A stretch of DNA of 60,098 nucleotides from Occultella gossypii (GTDB lineage: Bacteria > Actinomycetota > Actinomycetes > Actinomycetales > Beutenbergiaceae), in assembly GCF_019947135.1 (NCBI RefSeq), contig NZ_JAGSHT010000032.1, forward strand, positions 1-60,098, read 5' to 3'. The position numbers were made by a program, and so were the translations under genes. The notes beneath the pieces were generated by a model, which ran no database searches, was not told the DNA's origin, and saw only the letters and a program-made list of their open reading frames with translations. Shown piece by piece: positions 32,848-40,396 of the stretch (position 1 is the first letter of the stretch; each line of letters opens with the position of its first letter).

Positions 32848-35800
32848 GCGCGCGCATCCCTTGCCAGGTTGTCCAGCACGGCCGGGAACCGTACCTCGAT
32901 GGCGGTGTCCCCGATCGCCACGGCCGGGGACGTCAGCGTGGTGCCGGTGATGGTGGTGGTCGGTGGCACCGCGACCGCGATGGCGCCGGTGGCCGGGTCG
33001 ATGGTCCACTCCCCGCGCTGGGTCCACCGCTTCTGGACGAGTGCCGTGTAGACCCGGTCGGCCGGGTCGCCGGTGGCCGCGACCACGCCGGTGATGTTCG
33101 TCCAGATCCCGAGGGTCGCGACGAAGTCCAGGCCCCAGACGAACCGGCGCAGCGTGGCCGCGGCCACGGCCGGGTGGGCGCCGGGCTCGCTGTCCCCGGG
33201 GGAGTCGATGTCCTCCACGATCCACCGCTCGCCCACGGCGAGCGCGGTCCGCCCGCGGATCCCGCCGACGCCGAACGTGGCCGTCTCGCCGCCGATGCCA
33301 ACGGCGCCGACGCCGAAACCGGAATCGAGCGTCGGCGGGACGATGAGCGCGGGCGCCGGATCACCGGGCAGGAACACCGGCGCCCCGGCGGCTCCGCCGG
33401 TGGCCGCCGCCCCGTTCGAGGCGACCACGCTGAGGTCGGTGTGGGCCGCGGGCGGGGCCACCGTGTCGTCCTGGAACCGTCCGAGGATCCCCTCGGGGGC
33501 GGTCTCGTTGTTGATCCAGCCGGCGAGGTAGGCGTTCACCGAGCGCCGGCCGTTCGCCCCACCGGTGACCGCATCCGCCTGCACCAGGAAGTGGATCGCG
33601 GCGGTCGCCGGGATGGCGATGTTGAACGCCGGGTCCCCGGTGGCCACGTTGATGCCGCCCCCCGCGACCGGGGTGACGTTGAAGCTGCCGCTCTGGTCCA
33701 CGCAGCTGTCGAGGAACATCGTGACGCGGCCGAGCAGCACGGTCTTGACGATGCTCGGCTCACGGTCGATGCCCACGTCGTAGCCGTCGTTGCCGTTGCC
33801 GTCCACGAACGCGCGCACCCCGAACGTGCCCACGTTGTCCGCGAGCATCGTGGCCCGCAGTGCGTTGCCCGGGTCCCGGGTCACGGTCGGCCCGTCGGCC
33901 GCGGACAGGGCGACGATCGCCGCCGCGTCGTCACCGCCGTCGGCGGCCGGGATGCCCCGCAGCCGGTGGGCGTCCCAGATCACCGGAACGCCCGCCGGCC
34001 GGACCGCCACGGTGAACTCGACCGGGCGGGCGGGGCGCACGCAGTTCTCCAGCAGCGGGATCGGCGGGTTCACGGTCGGGTTGTCGTCGAAGTCCACCGG
34101 GGCCGGCACCGCCCGGCCGGGCACCACGTGCGCCGGCACCGGCGAGTTCCCGAGCCGCGCCGTGTTCGCCTCGGTGGCGGGGATCGTCATGGTGAGGTTG
34201 CTGAGCTCGACGACCGTGAGCACGGCCCGGTCGCCGTCCGCCTCCACCCCGTCCACCCCGAGCTGCAGCACGGCGTCCCGCAGGGCCCCGCTGACCGCGG
34301 CGCCCTCGACCCAGAACGCGGTGCCGGCCGCCGGGATCCCCGCCGCGGGCAGCAGCACCGGTGCGACCACCTCGGCCTGCCCGGCGGCGGCAACCTCGTC
34401 GGCGGCGGTGAAGAACCGGGTCCGGGCGTCCATGCGGCCCAGGCTGAGCGTGCCCGTGAAGTCCGCGGGCAGAGCCTGGCGCACGGTGATCAGCGCCCGG
34501 CCGGCGTGGAAGCCGGCGTCCTGCACCTGGACGAACCGTCCCGGGGTGATCTTGTCCGCCTCGGAGAGCGCGGCCGGCGTGGCCGGTGCTGGTGGAGCCG
34601 CGGACCGGGTCTGGTGCAGGTCGAGGAACACCTCGACGGCCGTCATCTGGTGGGTCTGGCTCAGGCCGGGGGTGCCGGAGACCGTCACGGCGAGGGTCAG
34701 CACCACGTCCCCGGTCGCGGCGCTCGCGGTGCGGCCCTCCGCGAACAGGGTGACCCCCGCGGCCAGTGCGGCCGAGTCGAACACGTTGTCGACGCCGTCG
34801 AACGTGATCTCGGTGCCGCCCGCGGCGGCGTCGAAGAACCGGACCGCGTCGCTGGACGCCTCGAGGCGCCCGGATCCGGTGAACGCGGGGGTGCGCAGCA
34901 CCACCGGGCGCCGCGCCGGGTTGGTATGGACCTTCCGCACCAGCACCACGTCCGGGCCGGTGATCGCCGGGACCACGTCCGCGACGGCCCGGTCCACCAC
35001 GATGATCTCGGCCGGGATGCCGGAGTACCGGAAGCAGGTGGCGTTGCCGCGCACGTCGGCCAGGGACTGGGTGGCGGTCCGGAGCAGGAACGGCCCGTCC
35101 ACGGAGATCACGTAGATGCCGGGACCCTTCTCCGGTGGCGTCGGCGTCGGGAAGGTGAAGTTCCCGTCGGCGTCGGTCCTGCTGCGGATCGGGGTGCCGG
35201 CGTGCGCCGCGGCCGAGGTGACGGCGACCTCGCCACCGAGGTATTCGCCGTCGGCGGCCATCAGCACGTACGGGCGGTCCGCGAACGGTGTGCCGTCGGT
35301 GAAACTGATCCGGCCGACCACGGGGGAGGTGCCGGGTTCGGCCGGGGTGCGGCACCACGTCGGCTGCGGCGGGCTGGGGCACGGCTGGCCCCACGGGACC
35401 ACGAAGTCGGCCACGCCGGTGGCGGTGCCGTCGTCCAGGCACCAGCCGCCGCCGCCCGCGCCGTCGGGCACCTGGTCGAGGGTGATCGGCTCCGGCACCT
35501 GCGCCGGCATGGCGGACTCCTTGACGAACATCAGCTCGGTGCGCCGGTTCGGGCGCCACGCGCACTGGGTGCTCAGCACCGGGTCCTGCTCGCCGCAGCC
35601 GAGCCAGCGCAGCGGCCCGGAGTCGCACCCCTCGCTCGCGTTCGGCATCAGCCGTGCGGTCGGCAGGTTCAGCGGGCCGTTGCCGAGGTACTCCCGGATC
35701 AGCACCGGCCAGGTCGCGTCGCCGACGATGCCGTCCGGGGTGAGGCCGTGGTCGGACTGGAAGGTCCGCACCGCGGTGTCGGTCAGCTCCGGGTCCGCGC

Positions 35801-36884
35801 CCACGTTGCCGAAGAACCGCCCGAGGTCGGCCAGCATGAACTGGTACTCGCGGGTGCCCCAGGTGTCCTTGACGGTCGTGATCGTCCCGAACGGCCGGGT
35901 GCGGCGCAGCTCGTCCCACTCGGCGACGGCGGCCACCGCGTCGGAGCCGAACGTCATCATCGCGTAGGTGGCCCGGGCCCGGCGCTCGGAGAGGGACTGG
36001 TTGTAGTCGTCGCCGCCGGTCAGGTCGGTGTGCCCGACGATCAGCAGCCGCTCGTCCGGGTGCGCGTCCGAGTACGCGATCACCTGGGCGAGCACGTGCC
36101 GCTCGCACGGCTCCACGAAGGACTTGTCGAATTCGAAGGTGATCACGAAGACGGTGCCGATCTTCGCGCCGCGGCGCAGCACGATGGTGACCGACGCCGT
36201 CGCCCCCTCGATCACCCGCACCGTCGCGGACCCGGTGAGCACCTCGTGCTGCCCGCTGGGATTGCGGGTGTCGTCGACGAGCGCGCTCGCCGTGTACTGG
36301 CCGGCCGGGAACGGGTCGGCGAACCAGGTGTCCGGGCGGATCCGGTCCGTGAGCACCCGGTCCAGGGCGGCGCCGTCGTCGGTGGTGCCGGCCACGCTCA
36401 CCCGGACCCGGTCCATGTCGAAGGCCGGGTCGCCCTCCACCACCACGGTGACGGCGAGCTTGCCGTCGGTGACCGTCGGCGACGGGGGCGGCGGGATGAT
36501 CACCTCCTCGACGTCGATCGGCTCGGCGTCGGTGAGCTCGCGCAGCGCCAGGGTGTACTCGAACGCGCTCGGCCGGCCCGCGACCTCCCGCACGTCCATC
36601 CGCTCGACGATGACCCGGTCCACGGACGTCGCGGCAGAGATGTCCGAGACGAACGGGACCGGGTCACCGGCGTGGAACCGTTCACGGACCGCCGCCAGGT
36701 GCTCCCTGGTGTCCGGTGCGGTGAGCACGCCGGTGAGCATCAGCCGGGCCCCACGGCGCCCGAGGGCCTGCAGGAAGTCCCCTTCGAGGGCGGGCACGCG
36801 GTGGCGCACGAGTGCGTGGTCGGAGTCGGAGGAGACCACCTGCACCTGTTCCAGCTCGAGCTCACCGAGCATGGGCCGCACCAT
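32844..36884 (-). CDS. Baseplate-adaptor domain fused to OmpA-like and peptidoglycan-binding domains
   Basis: 1346-residue multidomain protein. Residues 1-115 repeat the fold of the 180-residue gene upstream (RPMLGELELEQVQVV, DPVPFVSDISAATSVDRV, VREVAGRPSAFEYTLALREL). About 240-330 is OmpA/MotB-like (VITFEFDKSFVEP, LLIVGHTDLTGGDDYNQSLSERRARAT), expected to bind peptidoglycan. About 360-400 is a peptidoglycan-binding-1-like domain (AVRTFQSDHGLTPDGIVGDATW). NRRTELMFVKES, often seen after such domains, follows. A carboxypeptidase-regulatory/SpaA-like beta domain lies at ~510-600, then ~700 residues of beta-rich sequence of unknown type. There is no signal peptide, so the wall-binding domains would act as part of a cytoplasmically assembled particle. 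ATG is preceded by AGGAGGG. Confidence 0.75.
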   Translation of the reverse strand: MVRPMLGELELEQVQVVSSDSDHALVRHRVPALEGDFLQALGRRGARLMLTGVLTAPDTREHLAAVRERFHAGDPVPFVSDISAATSVDRVIVERMDVREVAGRPSAFEYTLALRELTDAEPIDVEEVIIPPPPSPTVTDGKLAVTVVVEGDPAFDMDRVRVSVAGTTDDGAALDRVLTDRIRPDTWFADPFPAGQYTASALVDDTRNPSGQHEVLTGSATVRVIEGATASVTIVLRRGAKIGTVFVITFEFDKSFVEPCERHVLAQVIAYSDAHPDERLLIVGHTDLTGGDDYNQSLSERRARATYAMMTFGSDAVAAVAEWDELRRTRPFGTITTVKDTWGTREYQFMLADLGRFFGNVGADPELTDTAVRTFQSDHGLTPDGIVGDATWPVLIREYLGNGPLNLPTARLMPNASEGCDSGPLRWLGCGEQDPVLSTQCAWRPNRRTELMFVKESAMPAQVPEPITLDQVPDGAGGGGWCLDDGTATGVADFVVPWGQPCPSPPQPTWCRTPAEPGTSPVVGRISFTDGTPFADRPYVLMAADGEYLGGEVAVTSAAAHAGTPIRSRTDADGNFTFPTPTPPEKGPGIYVISVDGPFLLRTATQSLADVRGNATCFRYSGIPAEIIVVDRAVADVVPAITGPDVVLVRKVHTNPARRPVVLRTPAFTGSGRLEASSDAVRFFDAAAGGTEITFDGVDNVFDSAALAAGVTLFAEGRTASAATGDVVLTLAVTVSGTPGLSQTHQMTAVEVFLDLHQTRSAAPPAPATPAALSEADKITPGRFVQVQDAGFHAGRALITVRQALPADFTGTLSLGRMDARTRFFTAADEVAAAGQAEVVAPVLLPAAGIPAAGTAFWVEGAAVSGALRDAVLQLGVDGVEADGDRAVLTVVELSNLTMTIPATEANTARLGNSPVPAHVVPGRAVPAPVDFDDNPTVNPPIPLLENCVRPARPVEFTVAVRPAGVPVIWDAHRLRGIPAADGGDDAAAIVALSAADGPTVTRDPGNALRATMLADNVGTFGVRAFVDGNGNDGYDVGIDREPSIVKTVLLGRVTMFLDSCVDQSGSFNVTPVAGGGINVATGDPAFNIAIPATAAIHFLVQADAVTGGANGRRSVNAYLAGWINNETAPEGILGRFQDDTVAPPAAHTDLSVVASNGAAATGGAAGAPVFLPGDPAPALIVPPTLDSGFGVGAVGIGGETATFGVGGIRGRTALAVGERWIVEDIDSPGDSEPGAHPAVAAATLRRFVWGLDFVATLGIWTNITGVVAATGDPADRVYTALVQKRWTQRGEWTIDPATGAIAVAVPPTTTITGTTLTSPAVAIGDTAIEVRFPAVLDNLARDARA

Positions 36885-36923
36885 CGCTCACCCTCCTCAT
36901 CCGCCGTCGCCGGGTGTTCTCGC

Positions 36924-37340
36924 TCAGGGCTTGAGCGAGTTCAGGTGGGTGGTGATCGCCGTGATCAGGTCCAGCAGCTCGGTCTTGACCTGGTCCACCG
37001 ACGGCAGCCCGGTGACGACCGACGCCACGTCCGCGATCGATTCGATGGCACCGGTCTCACCGGGCAGGATCTTCTTCGCGGCATCGAGGAACGCCGGGAT
37101 CTTCCCGGTGAACTCGGCGACCTCGCCGAGGCCCGGGATGGCGCCCACGTCGAGGTTCTGGATCTCGGTCTTGAGCTTGTTCATCAGCTCGACGAGCAGG
37201 TCGATGAGTTCGGTGACCTGCGGCACCAGGGACGCGATCGCCTGGATCGCGGGCTTGATGGTGGCCACGTTGTCGTCGAGGAACGACTTGAAGTCGGCGA
37301 GCACCGCCTTGAGTTCCTCGAAGAGGTTCGGTTCGGCCAT
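36924..37340 (-). CDS. Short helical tail-cluster protein (tape-measure or lumen-protein candidate)
   Basis: 138 residues, mostly amphipathic helix, rich in Leu, Ile, Val and Lys/Asp, with no Cys. Representative stretches are LFEELKAVLADFKSFLDDN, VTELIDLLVELMNKLKTEIQ and VDQVKTELLDLITAITTHLN. No known domain is recognised. It sits between the two adaptor-domain genes. A helical protein at this position could act as a tape measure, but it would be much shorter than typical tail tape measures. It could also be a lumen cargo or chaperone. The gene is well defined by its start (GGGAG upstream), clean codon bias and conserved spacing. Confidence 0.6.
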   Translation of the reverse strand: MAEPNLFEELKAVLADFKSFLDDNVATIKPAIQAIASLVPQVTELIDLLVELMNKLKTEIQNLDVGAIPGLGEVAEFTGKIPAFLDAAKKILPGETGAIESIADVASVVTGLPSVDQVKTELLDLITAITTHLNSLKP

Positions 37341-37390
37341 GATCGGCTCCCGTCTGGGTGGGTCCTGCGTCGGTGTCTTCGGAGGTGGGG

Positions 37391-37933
37391 TCAGCCGCCG
37401 GTGGCTTCCCGGAACGCGCGCAGCCGCTCGAGGAGGCCGGTCAGCGGCGTCACGAACGCCTCCAGGCCGGTCGCGAATGGTGGCGTGATGTCGAGCCCGT
37501 CGAGGAGGTCGCCGAGCAGGTCGTCGGCCTCGCCGAGGATGTCCGCCTCGAGCCCGGCGGTGGACGCGGGCGCGACGGGCTCGGTGAACTCACGCAGGGT
37601 GAGCACGTAGGCGAACGCGCCCGGCCGCCCGGCCAGCTCACGGACCTGCAGGTCGTCCACGAGGACCTCCTCGACGGAGGTGTCCGCCGTGATGTCCGCG
37701 ACGAACGCGACCGGTTCCCCGGTGCGGACCTGCGCCTTCAGCTCCTCGATGAGGGTGGCGGCGCCGGTGTCCGTGGCGACCCCGCGCACCCGCACCCCGG
37801 TGGGGGCGCGGCCGAGGTTCTGCAGCATCGACCCGTCCTTGCCGACGGCCTGGTGCTCGGCGACGGCGCGCAGGTCGCTGGTGGTCAGGTCCTGCACCTG
37901 CGGCAGTTCGAGGGTGCCCAGCATCGGTCGCAT
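37391..37933 (-). CDS. Tail baseplate-adaptor protein (DNA-circularisation/gp43-like N-terminal domain)
   Basis: 180-residue protein. Residues 1-120 follow a pattern I associate with phage baseplate adaptor and Mu gp43 'DNA circularisation N-terminal' domains: RPMLGTLELPQVQDL, GKDGSMLQNLGRAPTGVRVRG, TGEPVAFVADITADTSVEEVLVDDLQV and AGRPGAFAYVLTLREF. A ~60-residue helical, acidic tail follows. The same domain opens the 1346-residue gene in this cluster, so the pair arose by duplication. It starts 1 nt after the upstream stop codon. Its expected place is between tube and hub, comparable to Afp7/LysM-type proteins, although no LysM is visible. Confidence 0.6.
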   Translation of the reverse strand: MRPMLGTLELPQVQDLTTSDLRAVAEHQAVGKDGSMLQNLGRAPTGVRVRGVATDTGAATLIEELKAQVRTGEPVAFVADITADTSVEEVLVDDLQVRELAGRPGAFAYVLTLREFTEPVAPASTAGLEADILGEADDLLGDLLDGLDITPPFATGLEAFVTPLTGLLERLRAFREATGG

Positions 37934-37934
37934 G

Positions 37935-39365
37935 TCACGCCTCGATCCCGTGCCGGCGGGCCGCATCGGTGAGCATCCGGGCCACGAGCCGCTCGAGCTC
38001 CGGCACCGAGGTGGCCGGCACCGACCCGCCGACGCCGGGAGCGGCCGAGCTCTCCGAGGCCGTTGCCGGCCCGGCCGGCCAGGTGGCCGGCCACCCGTGC
38101 TCGCCGCCCTCGGTCTCCTCGGCGTCCCCGGCGAGCCGGACCAGCCGGGCCGGGCGCGCGGGTGCGATCGCGAACTCCGTCCGCGGGTCGAGGCCGTGGG
38201 CGGCGGTCCGCGCGTGCGGGGCCGCGTCGCGGCCGTCCGGCGTGGGCCAGCCGGCGAGCGGCGCACCAGGCCTCCCAGCCTCCGTCGGCCCGACGGCGGA
38301 GGTGCTCGGGCGGTCGACGTCGCCGCTCGTCCGGCGTGCGTCACGGCGCTCGCGCGCCGGCCCGACGGCGGGTCCCGGCTCGCCGAATCCGGTGCCGTTC
38401 CAGGCATTGCGCCACTGACCCGCCCCACGGGTCAGTGACGCAGTGAGCGCGAGGGCATCCTCCGCGGAGGCTCGGCGCAGCGGTCGGCGCGCGGTCGACG
38501 CCGGGTCGGCGAGGGCGCCGAGCCCGGCCGCACCGAGGCCGGCCCGGACCCGCTCGAGCACGTGGTCGAGACCGGCGTCGGGCGGCGGCAGCTGGCTCGC
38601 GGCGGCCCCGGGCCGCGCGGAGGTGTCCGCGGCCGGGCGGGGGTGGGGTGGGTGGACCGGGCGAGGGGCCTGCCCTGCGGGTCTGGGCGGCCGGGATCGG
38701 CGGTCCGCGTCGCCGGGCTCGGCGAGTTCGCGCAGCCGGGCGGCCGGCGGGCACGCGTCCGGCGGCGGCAGCTGGCCGAGGTGGTTGGGCGTCCGGCCGG
38801 CCCCGGCGCCGGGGCGTTGCGGCACGGGTGCGCCGGCGTCGGGATTCCGGGCGTCGGTGTTCCGCGCGACTGGATCCGCGGCCGGCGTCCACCGGCCCGA
38901 GCCGGCCGGGCCGCCCGGGGCACCGCCACGGCGGCCGAGGCCGAACGGGTCCTCGGACCAACCACCCACCACCCCCGACGATCCCCGCCCGGGGCGGGCT
39001 CCGCCGTCGTCATCGTCGCCCGAGTGGCGCCACCGCTCCCGCCGGCCGACGGGGTCGGGGACTCCTGCGCCGTCGCCCGGGCCGCCGACGCACTCCGCGA
39101 GGGTGCGGCCGAGCATCGGGCCCTCGGCGAGCCGGGGCGGCGCGTGCGCGGCCGCGCAGACCGCGCCGACCCGCGCGTCGAGCACGTCGACGGACCGGGT
39201 CAGCCGGGCGGTGTCCCGGCACCACGCGGCCGGCCCGCCGCCACCGGCCAGGTGCCCGAGCGCGCCGCCCACCCGGGGGAGCACACCGCGCACCCCGGGC
39301 AGCACGGCATGGCCGCCGCCGGCGGCAGAGCTCCCGGCGGTGGACGACGCCCGGCCCGTGCTCAT
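37935..39365 (-). CDS. Long low-complexity tail-cluster protein with a conserved-looking C-terminal helix
   Basis: 476 residues dominated by Pro, Ala, Gly and Arg, so mostly disordered. The N-terminal ~110 residues contain predicted helices (VLPGVRGVLPRVGGALGHLA, ARLTRSVDVLDARVGAVCAA). The middle repeats a QLPPPDA motif twice (~residues 200 and 265). The C-terminus SVPELERLVARMLTDAARRH followed by GIEA is a compact amphipathic helix of the kind found at the end of small baseplate-associated proteins in contractile tail clusters. It starts by ATGA overlap with the chaperone-like gene. Function unknown; in some systems a disordered chain plus terminal helix is a tail scaffold or tether. Confidence 0.6.
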   Translation of the reverse strand: MSTGRASSTAGSSAAGGGHAVLPGVRGVLPRVGGALGHLAGGGGPAAWCRDTARLTRSVDVLDARVGAVCAAAHAPPRLAEGPMLGRTLAECVGGPGDGAGVPDPVGRRERWRHSGDDDDGGARPGRGSSGVVGGWSEDPFGLGRRGGAPGGPAGSGRWTPAADPVARNTDARNPDAGAPVPQRPGAGAGRTPNHLGQLPPPDACPPAARLRELAEPGDADRRSRPPRPAGQAPRPVHPPHPRPAADTSARPGAAASQLPPPDAGLDHVLERVRAGLGAAGLGALADPASTARRPLRRASAEDALALTASLTRGAGQWRNAWNGTGFGEPGPAVGPARERRDARRTSGDVDRPSTSAVGPTEAGRPGAPLAGWPTPDGRDAAPHARTAAHGLDPRTEFAIAPARPARLVRLAGDAEETEGGEHGWPATWPAGPATASESSAAPGVGGSVPATSVPELERLVARMLTDAARRHGIEA

Positions 39366-39817
39366 GCGACCTCCGCCGCCCGCCCGGTCATCTCCAGGTA
39401 CATCAGGATCTGCCCGATCGTCATCCCGGCGACGTCCTCCGCCGTCCAGCCGAACTCCTCGGCGAGCACGAAGCACGCCTTCGCCAGCGGGGCCTGGACG
39501 AGCTCGGCGAGCCGGTCCCGGGGCGTCTCGATGCCGCTCAGCTCGTTGATCGCGTCCACCAGCACCCGGGCGAGCCCGGCCGGCAGGCGGCCGGCCTGCT
39601 CGGCCGTGAGCGCGGGCTCCACCACGGCGCGGGCGATCATCAGCCCGGCCGCGAGCTCGCGGTCCCCGCCGGCGGCGTGCGCCACCAGCTGGACGTCCCG
39701 CACGGTCAGCGGGCGGATCGTCACGGTTCCGGTGGGGCCACCGGGCGGCAGCGTCACCTCGTGGGTGAGCGCGCTGCCGGCCAGCAGCTCCTCGGCGGTC
39801 AGTGCGGTCCCTGCCAT
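39362..39817 (-). CDS. Tail assembly chaperone-like protein
   Basis: 151-residue protein directly after the tube gene, the place of the tail assembly chaperone in contractile phages. TVTIRPLTVRDVQLVAHAAG near residue 30 and FVLAEEFGWTAEDVAGMTIGQILMYLEMTG at the C-terminus match the general chaperone pattern of a short beta segment followed by helices. The start ATG 39817 has GGAG about 9 nt upstream. Phage tail chaperones often have a frameshift extension (G/GT); none is evident here, and the next gene begins by a simple ATGA overlap. Confidence 0.55.
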   Translation of the reverse strand: MAGTALTAEELLAGSALTHEVTLPPGGPTGTVTIRPLTVRDVQLVAHAAGGDRELAAGLMIARAVVEPALTAEQAGRLPAGLARVLVDAINELSGIETPRDRLAELVQAPLAKACFVLAEEFGWTAEDVAGMTIGQILMYLEMTGRAAEVA

Positions 39818-39830
39818 CGCAGTGCTCCGT

Positions 39831-40385
39831 TCACTCGGTGGCGAACGCGACCTCGGTGGGCGGCGCCTCGCCGCCACCGCCGCCGGCGCCCTCGCGGTCG
39901 AGAACACGGATGGTGAGCGCCCGGAACCGCAGGTTCTCCACCACGAAGTCGTCCTCGGGCAGGGTGTAGCGCCAGTTCTCGAACTTCACCCCGGCGATCT
40001 CCAGGGTGAGCGAGTTGCCCGGGTGCGCCGGGTCCGCCAACACCAGGTTGATCGTGAAGGCGGGCTGCACGTACGGCTCGGCCACCGCCGTCGGGGCTGA
40101 TCCGCGCCCCATCAGCAGCAGGAGCAGCGCGCCGTTGACGTACGCGCGGCCCACCGTGCCGGCGATGTGGATGTCACCCGGGCTCAGGGACACGGGGTGG
40201 CGGCGGCCGACCTCGTAGAACTCCTTGAGCGCGGTGTCCACGCACACCCGCACGTCGGTGAGCCGGCCCACCGTCTGGATCGCGAACGTGTCCACCACGG
40301 CGGACGCGTCCGCGCCCTCCGGGGTGTCCTCGGCGGCCAGGGTGAGGGTGCCGTGGTTTCCGGTGAATACCTCTGTCAGTGCCAT
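39831..40385 (-). CDS. Contractile tail tube protein
   Basis: 184-residue tube protein, next to the sheath gene as in most contractile tails. Features include a beta-strand N-terminus (MALTEVFTGNHGTLTLAAED), an EFYEVGRRHPVSLSPGDIHIAG segment (residues ~54-76), a PAFTINLVLADPAH strand and a GVKFENWRYTLPEDDFVVENLRFRALTIRV C-terminal motif typical of tube subunits. A Gly-rich linker and short tail end the protein. Only one tube gene is seen, whereas Afp/PVC-type injection systems usually have two or more. Confidence 0.75.
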   Translation of the reverse strand: MALTEVFTGNHGTLTLAAEDTPEGADASAVVDTFAIQTVGRLTDVRVCVDTALKEFYEVGRRHPVSLSPGDIHIAGTVGRAYVNGALLLLLMGRGSAPTAVAEPYVQPAFTINLVLADPAHPGNSLTLEIAGVKFENWRYTLPEDDFVVENLRFRALTIRVLDREGAGGGGGEAPPTEVAFATE

Positions 40386-40396
40386 GTCGGGGGTCC

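Noticed and set aside
33174-37610. Very long plus-strand open frame (about 1478 codons) opposite the tail genes
   Set aside because: It is antisense to well-supported tail genes, has no ribosome-binding site, and its composition (Arg/Gly/Asp/His/Val-rich without motifs) is typical of mirror frames in high-GC DNA.
32844-37933. LysM domain in the adaptor proteins, as in Afp7/Pvc7
   Set aside because: I looked for the YxVxxGDTLxxIA-like LysM pattern in both adaptor proteins and did not find it; wall-binding is instead suggested by OmpA-like and peptidoglycan-binding-1-like segments.
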